DNA from: Hyphomicrobiales bacterium
GTDB taxonomy: Bacteria > Pseudomonadota > Alphaproteobacteria > Rhizobiales > Rhizobiaceae
Assembly (NCBI GenBank): GCA_900469625.1
Contig: UBXV01000037.1
Coordinates: forward strand, 697 to 64,696
Direction: 5' to 3'
Length of the DNA stretch: 64,000 nt
How positions within the stretch are numbered: the stretch's first letter is position 1; the number at the start of each line of letters is the position of its first letter. The notes beneath the pieces were generated by a model, which was not told where the DNA came from, did no database searches, and saw nothing but the letters and a program-made list of their open reading frames with translations. A program made the position numbers and the translations under genes. Positions 53,791-63,405 of the stretch are shown piece by piece.

Positions 53791-56343
53791 TCACAGCTCC
53801 CGCAGAACCGGCGCCGCCTTCTGGCCCAGCACCCGCCAGGTTCCCGCAAGCCCGATGCCGACGGTCATGACCAGCGCGATGACAACGGTCGCGATCGCGA
53901 CGTCCGGCAGGAAAGTCGAGGGCAGCTTCATGATCCTGCTGACGACAAACCAGGCCGAGACCCCGCCGGCAAACAGCGCAAACACCGCCGTTGCAAGGCC
54001 AAGGATGATGTACTCGTAGCTGAAGGCGCGGATCAGCGTGGCGCGCGTGGCACCCAGCGTCTTCAACACCACCGCATCGTGGATGCGTGCCCTGTTGCCG
54101 GCGGCAAGCGCACCGGCCAGCACCAGCACCGAGGCAACCAGCGCCACGGCGGCGGCAGCGCGTATCGCCGTTGCCAATTGCCCGAGCAGCGTGTTCACAA
54201 TGTCGAGAGCATCCTTCACGCGCACGCTGGTGATCGTCGGATAGGCGTTCGTGACCGCCTTCAGCACCGTCGCCTCTTCCTCAGGCTTCGCACCGGGGTC
54301 GATCACCGTTGCCAGCCACGCATGCGGCGCACCGGCAAATGTGTTCGGCGAGAACACCATGACGAAGTTGATCGACAGCGATTCCCATTCGACGTTGCGG
54401 AAATTGGCGATCCGGGCCGTCACGTTGCGACCGAGCACGTTGACGGTGACCTTGTCGCCGATCTTCAGGCCGAGTTCGCCCGCCTCTTCGGCCGAAAACG
54501 ACACCAGCGGCTCGCCGCTGTAATCGGGCGCCCACCAGCTGCCCTCGGCCAAGGTCGAATTCTCCGGCTTGTTCTTGGCATAGGTGATGCCGCGATCGCC
54601 GCGCAGTACCCACTGGCCGCTCGGCGGCACATTGCGGGCGTTCACGTCCTCGCCGTTGAAGGCGATGATGCGACCGCGCAGCATCGGCACCTCGATGACC
54701 TTGCCATCCGGCATCGATCCTTCGAGCAGGGTGCGGAACCCCTGGATCTCGCTGCCCTGGATATCGACGAAGAAAAAGTTCGGCGCACGTTCGGCCATGC
54801 TGCCGGTGAGCTCGCGCCTGAGATTGCCGTCGATGAGCGCAAGGGTGACGAGCAGCGCGAGCCCGAGGCCGAGCGACAGCACGACCGAGGGCGTGAGCGC
54901 GCCCGGCCGATGGATGTTGCCGATCGCCAGCCGCAACGATGGCGAACTGACGCGCGGGCTGCGGCGCGCAAGCCAGGAAATCAGCAGCGAGACGCCGCGC
55001 AGCACGATGAAGGCAAAGGCGATCGCGCCGAGGAAGACGAGCGAAATATAGCGGTCATAGGCGGTGAAGATCGCAAGACCCGCGAGCGCACCGAGGCAGG
55101 CAAGCGCGCCGACGAGATAGGGCCAGGCCGGAAAGCCGGCGGGATCGAAACCCTGCTGGCGAAAGAGCGCCGTTGCCGGGATGCCACGTGCGCGTCCGAG
55201 CGGCAGGATGGCAAAGGCAAGCGCCGTCAGCACGCCGAAGAGCGCGGCAATGCCGAGCGCGCCGGGATAGAGCCGGAACTCCGTCGATATCGGCAGAAGA
55301 TCGGCCAGAAACTGCGCCGCGACAAAGGGGATAAGCGCACCGAGAAAAAGCCCGATCGCGATGCCGATCAGCGCGATCAGCAGGATCTGTGCCAGATAGA
55401 TCATCGCGACAAGCGAGGCGGGTGCGCCGAGGCATTTGAATGTGGCGATCACGCTGCGCTTCTGGTCGAGATAGGCGCGCACCGCGTTGGCGACGCCGAC
55501 GCCGCCGACGATCAGGGCGGTCAATCCCACAAGCGTCAGGAATTGCGAGAAGCGGGTGATGTTGGCCGTCAGCGACGGCGCGGCATTGGAGCTGGTGCGG
55601 ATCGACCAGCCGGCGGCCGGAAAGCGTTTCTCGGCATCGCTGCGAACAGCGGCCACCTGCGTGGGATCGCCGAGTTTCACCTTGTAACCGTGCTCGACAA
55701 GGCTTCCGGTCTGGACGAGACCCGAGGCGTCGAGGGCTTCGGCCGAAACCATGAGCCGCGGCGCAAAGCCGAAGCCGTCGGAAAGCGCATCCGGCTCACG
55801 CACGATCGTGCCCGAAATCCGGATGCGGGCATTGCCGAGCAGGATTTCATCGCCGACGGAAATGCCGAGACGGTCGAGCAAAAGCGGTGCCGCCACTGCG
55901 CCAAATCCGTCGCCCTGCCGCGCCAGAAGATCGCCAAGCGGCTGGTCTGGCTGGCTCTCGAGCGTGCCATAGAGCGGATAGGCCGCATCGACGGCCTTCA
56001 ACTCGACCAGCGCCTGGTTGGAGCCGTCGGGCAAGCGGGCCATCGAACGCAGCCCGGCCGAAACAGAAACCGGACCGAGCCCGTCGAGGAACGCCCGCTC
56101 CTCGCTGGTCGCTACGCGATTGTTGAGCTCGAAGCGGATGTCGCCGGCAAGCAGCGCCTGCCCCTGCGAGGCGATCGTCGCCGTAATCGACTGCGACAGC
56201 GAGTTGACACCGGCGATCGCCGCCGTCCCGAGCGCGATGCAGGCGAGGAAGATGTAGAAGCCCTTGAGGCCGCCGCGCATTTCGCGCAGCGCCAGCCTGA
56301 GGGCAAGCAGGGGACGCAAACGGATGGAGGCTGCGTCGCTCAT
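53791..56343 (-). CDS. FtsX-like ABC transporter permease (YbbP-type)
   Basis: 850-residue inner-membrane protein with ten or so helices and two FtsX-like domains. LALREMRGGLKGFYIFLACI begins the first helix; large periplasmic regions follow. It is of the LolC/E-MacB superfamily and probably extracts or translocates a lipid or lipoprotein. The ATG at 56343 overlaps the stop of the ATPase gene by 4 bases. The arrangement ATPase-permease divergent from tesA matches E. coli ybbA-ybbP-tesA. Confidence 0.92.
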   Translation of the reverse strand: MSDAASIRLRPLLALRLALREMRGGLKGFYIFLACIALGTAAIAGVNSLSQSITATIASQGQALLAGDIRFELNNRVATSEERAFLDGLGPVSVSAGLRSMARLPDGSNQALVELKAVDAAYPLYGTLESQPDQPLGDLLARQGDGFGAVAAPLLLDRLGISVGDEILLGNARIRISGTIVREPDALSDGFGFAPRLMVSAEALDASGLVQTGSLVEHGYKVKLGDPTQVAAVRSDAEKRFPAAGWSIRTSSNAAPSLTANITRFSQFLTLVGLTALIVGGVGVANAVRAYLDQKRSVIATFKCLGAPASLVAMIYLAQILLIALIGIAIGLFLGALIPFVAAQFLADLLPISTEFRLYPGALGIAALFGVLTALAFAILPLGRARGIPATALFRQQGFDPAGFPAWPYLVGALACLGALAGLAIFTAYDRYISLVFLGAIAFAFIVLRGVSLLISWLARRSPRVSSPSLRLAIGNIHRPGALTPSVVLSLGLGLALLVTLALIDGNLRRELTGSMAERAPNFFFVDIQGSEIQGFRTLLEGSMPDGKVIEVPMLRGRIIAFNGEDVNARNVPPSGQWVLRGDRGITYAKNKPENSTLAEGSWWAPDYSGEPLVSFSAEEAGELGLKIGDKVTVNVLGRNVTARIANFRNVEWESLSINFVMVFSPNTFAGAPHAWLATVIDPGAKPEEEATVLKAVTNAYPTITSVRVKDALDIVNTLLGQLATAIRAAAAVALVASVLVLAGALAAGNRARIHDAVVLKTLGATRATLIRAFSYEYIILGLATAVFALFAGGVSAWFVVSRIMKLPSTFLPDVAIATVVIALVMTVGIGLAGTWRVLGQKAAPVLREL

Positions 56344-57065
56344 GCGGATGCCGCTTCCGGGCGTTGCATTTCGACGGCCGCTTCGGGCGCGCCGCTGGAC
56401 ACGATCTCGCCCGAGCGGACGCGCACCTGCCGCGAGCACCGGGCGGCGAGCGCCGCGTCGTGGGTCACCAGCACAAGTGTCATGCCACGGTCACGCTGTT
56501 CGGCGAAAAGCAGGTCGGCGATCTGCCGGCCGGTTTCTGCGTCGAGATTGCCGGTCGGCTCGTCGGCGATCAGCAGTTTCGGCGATGGCGCCAGAGCGCG
56601 GGCAATCGCCACGCGCTGCTGTTCGCCGCCGGAAAGCTGGCCGGGATAATGGCTGAGCCGCTCGCCGAGTCCGACGGCGACAAGCTCCTTGCGGGCGATC
56701 TCGAAGGCGCCGGGAACATTGGCGAGCTCGAGTGGCACGGCGACGTTTTCGAGCGCCGTCATGTTGGGGATGAGATGGAAGGACTGGAAGACGATGCCGA
56801 TGTTGCGTCCGCGGAAATCGGCCACCCGATCCTCGCTCAGCCGATGCAGCGGCGTGCCGTCGATGACGATCTCGCCGCGATCGAGCCGTTCCAGCCCGGC
56901 AAGCACCATCAGCAGCGTAGACTTGCCCGATCCGGACGGGCCGACGATGCCGACGGACTGTCCGGCGTCGATGGTCAGGCTCATGCCTTTCAGCACATGC
57001 ACCGAGGCTGCGGCCTCGCCAAGGGTGAGGTCAGCATTTTTGAGCTCGATGATGGTACTGGCCAA
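56340..57065 (-). CDS. ABC transporter ATP-binding protein (YbbA/LolD-type)
   Basis: 241 residues. Walker A GPSGSGKST, Q-loop FQSFHLIPNMTALENV, signature LSGGEQQRVAIARAL, Walker B LLIADEPTGNLD and switch His THD are all present, in the LolD/MacB arrangement. It should pair with the overlapping permease. The start is uncertain: TTG at 57065 gives the normal N-terminus; the ATG at 57134 would add 23 hydrophobic residues and overlap the tesA start on the other strand (CCATGG). Confidence 0.9.
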   Translation of the reverse strand: MASTIIELKNADLTLGEAAASVHVLKGMSLTIDAGQSVGIVGPSGSGKSTLLMVLAGLERLDRGEIVIDGTPLHRLSEDRVADFRGRNIGIVFQSFHLIPNMTALENVAVPLELANVPGAFEIARKELVAVGLGERLSHYPGQLSGGEQQRVAIARALAPSPKLLIADEPTGNLDAETGRQIADLLFAEQRDRGMTLVLVTHDAALAARCSRQVRVRSGEIVSSGAPEAAVEMQRPEAASA

Positions 57066-57132
57066 GCGAAATAACCCTATATGAAACGGAAAGAGAAAAA
57101 GAAAACGGCTCCCGCGATTTAGGAACAGACCC

Positions 57133-57774
57133 ATGGCATTAAAAGGTTTTCAACGGTTTTTCTTGGGGCTCGCAATGACAATTGCGTTATCGGCACCGGC
57201 AAGCGCCGAAACGATCAGCCTCGTCGGCTTCGGCGACAGCCTGATGGCGGGCTACCAGCTGCCACCCGAGGATGCCTTCCCGGCCCGGCTCGAAAAGGCG
57301 CTGAAGGACAACGGCTTCGAGGTGACGGTCGCCAATGCCGGCGTTTCCGGCGACACCAGTTCCGGCGGCCTTGCCCGCATCGACTGGTCGATCCCCGACG
57401 GCACGAAGGGCGTCATTCTCGAGCTTGGCGCCAACGACGCGCTGCGCGGCATCCCGCCGGAAGAAACGCGCAAGAACATCGAGGCGATGATCACGCGGCT
57501 GAAGGAGCGCGGCATCGGCGTGCTGCTCGTCGGCATGATGGCGCCGCCGAACATGGGCGCCGACTATGCCGCCCGCTTCAACCCGATCTATCCGGAGCTC
57601 GCCGCAAAATACGGGCTGGAACTCTACCCGTTCTTCCTCGACGGCGTGGTCACCGAGGCCGCCCTCAAGCTCGAGGACGGCATGCATCCGAACGGCGATG
57701 GCGTCGGCGTCATGGTCAGGAAGGCGCAGCCGGCGGTCGAACGTTTCATTGCAACATTGGCAAAGGCGGAGTGA
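57133..57774 (+). CDS. tesA: Arylesterase / thioesterase I (GDSL hydrolase)
   Basis: 213 residues with a Sec signal peptide (1-25, cut after ASA). SGNH motifs: GFGDSLMAGY with nucleophilic Ser36, block II Gly in ANAGVSGDT, block III GAND, and block V DGMHPNGDG. It is a periplasmic lysophospholipase/esterase. AGGAACAG precedes the ATG. Divergent from the YbbA-type ATPase, as in E. coli. Confidence 0.95.
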   Translation: MALKGFQRFFLGLAMTIALSAPASAETISLVGFGDSLMAGYQLPPEDAFPARLEKALKDNGFEVTVANAGVSGDTSSGGLARIDWSIPDGTKGVILELGANDALRGIPPEETRKNIEAMITRLKERGIGVLLVGMMAPPNMGADYAARFNPIYPELAAKYGLELYPFFLDGVVTEAALKLEDGMHPNGDGVGVMVRKAQPAVERFIATLAKAE

Positions 57775-57888
57775 ACAAATCATCCACAGTTAAGAGAGTG
57801 TTAATATTCGCAAGCGTCAAATAGTAGTTGCCTGCAGATCGGATGCGTGATTCGCTGAGACATCTGCAAGAGATTCGGGGAGCTCGCC

Positions 57889-58479
57889 ATGCCGAGACTA
57901 TTCACCGCCCTCGAAATTCCGCGCAATGTTGCGATGAGTCTTTCATTGCTGCGCGGAGGTCTTCCCGGAGCCCGCTGGATCGATGTGGAAAACTACCACA
58001 TCACCTTGCGCTTCATTGGTGACGTCGACTGGCGCACCGCAGACGAGATCATAGACAGGCTCGACCGCATCGAAAGACCGGAGTTCCAGCTGCAGCTGAC
58101 CGGCACCGGCGCCTTCGGTTCGAAAAAGCCGCATTCGGTCTGGGCAGGCGTCAGCAATCACCCGGAAATGTACGCGCTGCAGGCCGAGATCGAGCGCATC
58201 TGCCAGAGGCTCAGGCTGCCGGCCGACCCGCGCAAGTTCACGCCGCATGTCACGCTCGCAAGGCTGCGCTCCAGCCGGGTAGAGGATGTGGTCGAGTATC
58301 TCTCCGGTCGCGGCAACTTCATGGCCTCGCCCTTTACCGCTTCGCGTTTCGTGCTGTTGTCGTCACGCGATTCGGTCGGCGGCGGGCCTTACCTCACCGA
58401 AGAGGTGTTTCCGCTTCACGAAGCCCGCTCGTCCAGCCTTGCGAGCAACGACGAGCATCCGGCTTCCAACATCTGGTAG
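57889..58479 (+). CDS. thpR: RNA 2',3'-cyclic phosphodiesterase
   Basis: 196 residues of the 2H phosphoesterase superfamily. The two HxT motifs are HITL at 37-40 and HVTL at 120-123. It opens 2',3'-cyclic phosphates on RNA ends; it was earlier called 2'-5' RNA ligase. GGGGAG precedes the ATG. The last 64 bases lie on top of the 3' end of the opposite-strand phosphatase gene, so its C-terminal tail ([19 protein letters not shown]) is constrained by, or derived from, that gene. Confidence 0.93.
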   Translation: MPRLFTALEIPRNVAMSLSLLRGGLPGARWIDVENYHITLRFIGDVDWRTADEIIDRLDRIERPEFQLQLTGTGAFGSKKPHSVWAGVSNHPEMYALQAEIERICQRLRLPADPRKFTPHVTLARLRSSRVEDVVEYLSGRGNFMASPFTASRFVLLSSRDSVGGGPYLTEEVFPLHEARSSSLASNDEHPASNIW

Positions 58480-58892
58480 AGGCGTTCGAACGCTTCTTCC
58501 CCATCATAATAGGGATCGGGAACGTCCCGGTCCCGATCCTCGGCGTAAGCCAGGAACAGGGCGATCTTTCCATCGAGACCGGCCGGCGCGATCTGGCGAA
58601 GGGTTTTCACGTTCTCGCTGTCCATGCCGAGGATCAGGTCGAAGCTGTCGAAATCGGCTTTTGCGACCTTGCGCCCACGAAGTCCTGAAATGTCGATGCC
58701 GTGCCGGCGCGCGACCGCAATAGAACGGCGGTCCGGCGGATCGCCGACATGCCATCCTCCCGTTCCGGCGGAATCGACAAGGATCTGCGACGCCAATCCC
58801 TGACGCGTCGCGAGCGCGCGAAGCACGCCTTCGGCGAGCGGCGAACGACAGATATTGCCGAGACAAACAAAAAGAATTCGCACCGGTTTCAT
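58416..58892 (-). CDS. Low-molecular-weight protein-tyrosine phosphatase
   Basis: 158 residues. The P-loop [10 protein letters not shown] (Cys10 to Arg16) is at the N-terminus, and the general-acid Asp is in DVPDPYYDG near the C-terminus, as the family requires. It dephosphorylates Tyr or, in some relatives, arginine or arsenate-linked substrates. The ATG at 58892 is chosen because the motif must be near the start; a longer reading adds 39 residues without support. Its 3' end overlaps thpR by 64 bases. Confidence 0.93.
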   Translation of the reverse strand: MKPVRILFVCLGNICRSPLAEGVLRALATRQGLASQILVDSAGTGGWHVGDPPDRRSIAVARRHGIDISGLRGRKVAKADFDSFDLILGMDSENVKTLRQIAPAGLDGKIALFLAYAEDRDRDVPDPYYDGEEAFERLYQMLEAGCSSLLARLDERAS

Positions 58893-58978
58893 GCTATCCG
58901 TTTCAAGGAGATAAGAGGTGGGCCGACTTATACGCGGCTCGAAAGCCTTGGAACAGACGCGTTGAAAGGGAGGTACGA

Positions 58979-59296
58979 ATGAGGCCGGAGAAACTCGACG
59001 AGGCGACAATCGCCGAGCAGCTGCACAAGATGGAAGGGTGGGTCCGGGCCGAGGACGGCGCCTCGATCTGGAAAGCCTTCCGCTTCAAGAATTTCGTCGA
59101 GGCATTCGGCTTCATGACGGAGATGGCGATCGTTGCCGAAAAGCTCGACCATCATCCCGAATGGTTCAACGTCTACAATCGCGTCGACGTGACGCTGACG
59201 ACGCACGACGCCAAGGGCCTGACCGAACTGGACTTCAAACTGGCCGCCCGCATGGACAAGGCAGCAGCCGGCCGCATGCCCGATCATTTGAAATAG
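58979..59296 (+). CDS. phhB: 4a-hydroxytetrahydrobiopterin dehydratase (PCD/DCoH)
   Basis: 105 residues. [20 protein letters not shown], then [20 protein letters not shown] and [20 protein letters not shown], give the PCD signature with the catalytic His pair. It dehydrates the pterin product of aromatic amino-acid hydroxylases or, in bacteria without those, may serve in molybdopterin metabolism. GGGAGGTACGA precedes the ATG. The DUF1232 gene follows after 47 bases. Confidence 0.93.
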   Translation: MRPEKLDEATIAEQLHKMEGWVRAEDGASIWKAFRFKNFVEAFGFMTEMAIVAEKLDHHPEWFNVYNRVDVTLTTHDAKGLTELDFKLAARMDKAAAGRMPDHLK

Positions 59297-59343
59297 ATCG
59301 AGCGCTTCCCATATTATCAGCGTTGCAACATCGGAAAGAGGCG

Positions 59344-59721
59344 ATGGACGACGTAAAGATTGGTGAAATTCTCCTTCCTGGCGAAGAGTCGGAACAGGAG
59401 CGCAGGGAAAAGCGCGTCAAGCGGCGCTTCTGGCCGACCTTTCGCCGCGCCGCCCGTCAGATACCGTTCAGCCGCGAACTGGTAGCCGCCTATTACTGCG
59501 CCATAGATCCGAAGACGCCGACGCGCACGCGCGGCATTCTTCTGGCGGCACTCGCCTACTTCGTGCTGCCGATCGACTTCCTTCCCGATTTTCTCGCCGT
59601 CGTCGGCTTTTCCGATGACGTCGCGGTTCTGACCGCCGCATTTGCGGCCATCAACGGACAGATCAAGGAAGCCCATTATCTGAAAGCCGACGAAACGCTG
59701 GCCGACAATCCCGGCGAATAA
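59344..59721 (+). CDS. DUF1232 (YkvA-like) small membrane protein
   Basis: 125 residues. AAYYCAIDPKTPTRTRGILL, then AALAYFVLPIDFLPDFLAVV and GFSDDVAVLTAAFA, are the DUF1232 signature: one or two membrane helices around the PxDFLPD motif. Function is unknown. GGAAAGAGG precedes the ATG at 59344; the longer reading from 59038 is a shadow of the dehydratase gene. Confidence 0.9.
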   Translation: MDDVKIGEILLPGEESEQERREKRVKRRFWPTFRRAARQIPFSRELVAAYYCAIDPKTPTRTRGILLAALAYFVLPIDFLPDFLAVVGFSDDVAVLTAAFAAINGQIKEAHYLKADETLADNPGE

Positions 59722-60128
59722 CCGCATAACATGCGGTCCATCCGCATCGCCGCCGTATTCCTGCCCAAAAGTCAAACTCTTGCCCGATTCTTTGTGGCAT
59801 AGACATTTCGGAACGGTGCGGGTCGAGACGTCCTCGTCGGGGCGCGTGTCGTTTGGAATGGCTTGGAGCAGGAACCATCCGGAAGGGCGGTACAAGGCGG
59901 CGAACTTTCGACGCCGAAGGCGCGCCTTGGAAAAGCACCGGACGGTCGATCTGCTGATGCTGGAGCGAAGCCCGAAAATGCTTCGTTTCGGGGCTGAAAC
60001 CAGCGGATTTTGGCCCTTGTTGACGGTTTGGTAACCTGAATTAAGTCACAACAATTGAAATCATGACTACGCGTCGCCCGTCTGACCTGTTTCGGGTGAT
60101 CGAAAAGCAAGAAAAGCGGCAGGACCTC
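59722..60128. other. Gap of about 407 bases without a supported gene
   Basis: Nothing recognisable. A reading of 84 codons at 59780-60034 has no ribosome site or family match. The last 100 bases should contain the promoter of the exported-protein gene, and AT-rich sequence appears at 60030-60062. Confidence 0.4.
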
Positions 60129-60632
60129 ATGTTTGTAAGAAAGATCGCAACTGCAATCGCACTCGTTCTGGCGACCGCCAGCATGGCTGCCGCCCAGTCG
60201 CCGACGCGCATCCAGCAGTTCAACGCCTGGGGCGCCTATTCCTACAATTCCGGCGGCGGCAAGGTCTGCTACGTCCTGTCGGTTCCGAAGGAAAAGAGCC
60301 CGGCCGGCGTCGATCACGGCGACATCTTCTTCCTGGTATCCCAGCGCCCGGGCCAGAACATCAGCTATGAGCCGCAGGCGATGATGGGCTACCCGCTGCA
60401 GGAGAACTCCAAGGTGAACGTCGTCATCGACGGCCGCACCTTCGTGATGTTCACCAAGGGCAATTCCGCATGGGTCGAAAACGCCGCTGAAGAGCCGGCG
60501 CTCGTCGCAGCGATGAAGTCCGGCAAGGCGATGTCGGTCAACGCCAAGTCGCGCAAGGGCACGACGACCACCTACGCCTATTCGCTGTCGGGCATTTCGG
60601 CTGCGCTGAAGCAGATCGAAGCCTGCAAGTAA
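60129..60632 (+). CDS. IalB-like (invasion-associated locus B) exported protein
   Basis: 167 residues with a Sec signal peptide (1-23, cut after AAAQ). The mature part has the IalB-type pattern: FNAWGAYSYNSGGGKVCYVL, FLVSQRPGQN, a MMGYPLQENSKVNVVIDG segment and a C-terminal Cys near the end that could pair with the first. IalB of Bartonella promotes erythrocyte entry; homologues in free-living rhizobia have no proven role. The start at 60129 follows GCAGGAC. Confidence 0.85.
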   Translation: MFVRKIATAIALVLATASMAAAQSPTRIQQFNAWGAYSYNSGGGKVCYVLSVPKEKSPAGVDHGDIFFLVSQRPGQNISYEPQAMMGYPLQENSKVNVVIDGRTFVMFTKGNSAWVENAAEEPALVAAMKSGKAMSVNAKSRKGTTTTYAYSLSGISAALKQIEACK

Positions 60633-60647
60633 GTTTTCGCCTCTTGA

Positions 60648-60692
60648 GCATGTCGCGCAAAAGTGCGCAGCGGTTTTGCGACAACGACATGC
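60648..60692 (+). repeat. Rhizobial GCATGTCG palindromic repeat
   Basis: GCATGTCG and CGACATGC are inverted ends of a 45-base element with inner GCAAAA and TTTTGC arms. Similar motifs are scattered in Rhizobiaceae intergenic regions. It lies 15 bases beyond the IalB-like gene; nothing else is seen to 60964 except the terminator at 60759. Confidence 0.75.
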
Positions 60693-60758
60693 GCAAAAAC
60701 AAAAACGTGAAGCGCAGTCGCGAATCTGAAAGACCGCAACGCGCTTTAGGCAAAGTGG

Positions 60759-60785
60759 AAGGCCGGCGCCCGACGCCGGCCTTTT
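60759..60785 (+). terminator. Intrinsic terminator before rlmN
   Basis: AAGGCCGGCG and CGCCGGCCTT form a perfect 10-bp stem around CCCGA, followed by TT. It most likely ends the IalB-like transcript after the palindromic repeat. Confidence 0.82.
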
Positions 60786-60964
60786 CGCATTCGGGACCGA
60801 CTGCGCGTGACTCCGGGCCGAAACAATGCTAAAGCCCCGGAAAATTCAGAGCCCCGCGCCCCATTGGCCGCGCTTGAAGGCTCGACTGATTTCAATTCGA
60901 GCACCAGGACGATCTCCGGACCCCTCTCCGGACGGGCGCTTTCTGTACGACAGGACACCAGAGC

Positions 60965-62200
60965 ATGGCAGCCACTGAAATCTTGAACCGGGTGGATCCC
61001 GTCAGGGCACCGCAGGCACGGATCGCCCCTGAGGCCGAAAAGCCTTCGCTGATCGGGCTGTTGCGCGAAGACATGGCCAAGGCGCTGGTCGAAAAGGGCG
61101 TTCCCGAGCGTCAGGTGAAGATGCGCGTCAGCCAGCTCTGGCATTGGCTCTATGTGCGCGGCGTTTCCGATTTCGACGAGATGCTGAACGTGTCCAAGGA
61201 CATGCGCGAGATGCTGAAGCAGCATTTCACCATCGCCCGGCCCGAGATCGTCGAAGAACAGACCTCCGGCGACGGCACCCGCAAGTGGCTGCTGCGCTTT
61301 CCCGCGCGCGGCGCCGGCCGCCCGGTCGAGATCGAAACGGTCTACATCCCCGAGGAGGGCCGCGGCACGCTGTGCATTTCCAGCCAGGTCGGCTGCACGC
61401 TCACCTGCTCCTTCTGTCACACCGGCACCCAGAAGCTGGTGCGCAACCTGACGGCCGAAGAGATCCTGGCGCAGCTGCTGCTGGCGCGCGACCGGCTCGG
61501 CGACTTCCCGGAGCGCGACACGCCCCAGGGCGCGATCGTGCCGGCGGAAGGCCGCAAGATCACCAACATCGTCATGATGGGCATGGGTGAGCCGCTCTAC
61601 AATTTCGAAGAGGTCAAGACCGCGCTGCTGATTGCGTCCGACGGCGAGGGCCTGTCGCTCTCCAAGCGCCGCATCACGCTCTCGACCTCCGGCATCGTGC
61701 CTGAAATCTACCGGACCGGCGAAGAGATCGGCGTCATGCTGGCGATCTCGCTGCATGCCGTGCGCGACGACCTGCGCGACATGCTGGTGCCGATCAACAA
61801 GAAGTATCCGCTGAAGCAGCTGATGGACGCCTGCCGCGCCTATCCGGGCCTGTCCAATGCGCGCCGCATCACCTTCGAATATGTGATGCTGAAGGACGTC
61901 AACGACAGCCTCGAGGACGCCAAGGAGCTGATCAAGCTTCTGAAGGGCGTTCCGGCGAAGATCAACCTCATCCCGTTCAACCCCTGGCCGGGCACCAACT
62001 ACCAGTGTTCCGACTGGGAGCAGATCGAGAAGTTTGCCGACTTCATCAACCAGGCCGGCTACGCCTCGCCAATCCGCACCCCGCGCGGCCGCGACATCCT
62101 TGCCGCCTGCGGCCAGCTGAAGTCCGAGTCCGAGCGCATGCGCAAGGTCGACCGTCTTGCCTTCGAGGCGATGATGATCGCCAATCACGGCGAGGATTGA
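60965..62200 (+). CDS. rlmN: Dual-specificity RNA methyltransferase RlmN
   Basis: 411-residue radical-SAM enzyme methylating C2 of A2503 in 23S rRNA and A37 in some tRNAs. The cluster Cys residues are C144, C148 and C151 in [12 protein letters not shown]; the methyl-carrying Cys is in [10 protein letters not shown] near the C-terminus; [14 protein letters not shown] is the family signature. The N-terminus holds the helical RNA-binding domain. Followed by an unrelated ABC operon after 211 bases. Confidence 0.97.
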   Translation: MAATEILNRVDPVRAPQARIAPEAEKPSLIGLLREDMAKALVEKGVPERQVKMRVSQLWHWLYVRGVSDFDEMLNVSKDMREMLKQHFTIARPEIVEEQTSGDGTRKWLLRFPARGAGRPVEIETVYIPEEGRGTLCISSQVGCTLTCSFCHTGTQKLVRNLTAEEILAQLLLARDRLGDFPERDTPQGAIVPAEGRKITNIVMMGMGEPLYNFEEVKTALLIASDGEGLSLSKRRITLSTSGIVPEIYRTGEEIGVMLAISLHAVRDDLRDMLVPINKKYPLKQLMDACRAYPGLSNARRITFEYVMLKDVNDSLEDAKELIKLLKGVPAKINLIPFNPWPGTNYQCSDWEQIEKFADFINQAGYASPIRTPRGRDILAACGQLKSESERMRKVDRLAFEAMMIANHGED

Positions 62201-62411
62201 GGGACCGACGGATGTGGCGCGCTATGCCCGCCGCACCTGACATCTCACGCTTTCAGCGCCTTGCGGCGCCCAAAGATTGCAGCGATCCCCGGCATCAACC
62301 ACAAGCACGCCGGGATCGATGAAGAACTTTGATGAGTGATGCAATTCCTATCGATTGATTTCATGGCCTCGGTTTCCTAAGAAAGCGGGCAATCAATCCA
62401 GGAGGAAACCC

Positions 62412-63365
62412 ATGCGCTCACTTCTCATCGCCCTTGCCGCCACGGTGGCATTTACCCTGCCCGCACGTGCCGATGAGGTGACCGTTGCCGTAACCGCGAT
62501 CGTCGAGCATCCGGCTCTCGACGCAGCCCGCGACGGCGTGAAGGACGCGCTCAAGGCGGCCGGCTACAAGGAAGGCGAAAACCTCAAGTTCCTCTACGAG
62601 TCGGCCCAGGGCAACCCGGCAACGGCCGCGCAGATCGCCCGCCAGTTCGCCGGCGAAGCGCCAAACGTGATCGTTCCGATCTCCACCCCTTCGGCGCAGG
62701 CCGTCGTTTCCTCGACGCGCGACATTCCTGTCGTCTTCACCGCAGTCTCCGACCCGATCGGCGCGCAGCTGGTCAAGGACATGGACAAGCCGGGCGCCAA
62801 CGTCACCGGTCTTTCCGACATGTCGCCGGTCGCCGAGCACGTCGCGCTGATCAAGGAGATCCTGCCGAACGTCAAGTCGATCGGCTACCTCTACAACTCA
62901 GGCGAAGCCAACTCCGTATCGCTGCTGGCGGTGCTGAAGACGGAAGCCGAAAAGGCCGGCCTGACGGTGGTCGAGTCCGCCGCGACGAAGTCCGCTGAAG
63001 TCCAGGGCGCCGCCCGCGCGCTCGTCGGCCGTGCCGACGCGATCTATGTCCCGACCGACAACACCATCATCTCGGCACTCGAAGGTGCGGTTGCCGTGGC
63101 CGAGGAAGCCAAGCTGCCGCTCTTCACCGCCGACACGGACTCGGTCTCACGCGGCTCGCTCGCAGCGCTCGGCTTCAACTACTACGACGTCGGCAAGCAG
63201 ACCGGTGAAATCGTCGTTCGCATCCTCAAGGGCGAAAACCCGGGCGATATCGCCGTCAAGGTTGCCGCCGGTTCCGACCTGGTGATCAACAAGAAGGCCG
63301 CCGAAAAGATGGGCGTCACGCTTCCGGAAAGTGTCGTCAAGCGCGCCACACGCGTTGTAGAATAA
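62412..63365 (+). CDS. ABC transporter substrate-binding protein (TrpX-like)
   Basis: 317 residues with a Sec signal peptide (1-20, cut after ARA). The mature part is an ABC_sub_bind family protein: AVTAIVEHPALDAARDGVKD, then GNPATAAQIARQFAGEAPNV and VFTAVSDPIGAQLV. Streptococcal TrpX binds tryptophan, so aromatic amino acids or related compounds are possible ligands. GGAGGAAACC precedes the ATG at ideal spacing. The permease gene follows after a hairpin, in an operon. Confidence 0.93.
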   Translation: MRSLLIALAATVAFTLPARADEVTVAVTAIVEHPALDAARDGVKDALKAAGYKEGENLKFLYESAQGNPATAAQIARQFAGEAPNVIVPISTPSAQAVVSSTRDIPVVFTAVSDPIGAQLVKDMDKPGANVTGLSDMSPVAEHVALIKEILPNVKSIGYLYNSGEANSVSLLAVLKTEAEKAGLTVVESAATKSAEVQGAARALVGRADAIYVPTDNTIISALEGAVAVAEEAKLPLFTADTDSVSRGSLAALGFNYYDVGKQTGEIVVRILKGENPGDIAVKVAAGSDLVINKKAAEKMGVTLPESVVKRATRVVE

Positions 63366-63405
63366 GCCTTCGAGCCTTTTCAGGTTCAAGTTTATTGCGT
63401 TTTGG

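Noticed and set aside
59780-60034. 84-codon plus-strand reading before the IalB-like gene
   Set aside because: No ribosome site or family resemblance; composition is unlike neighbouring genes.
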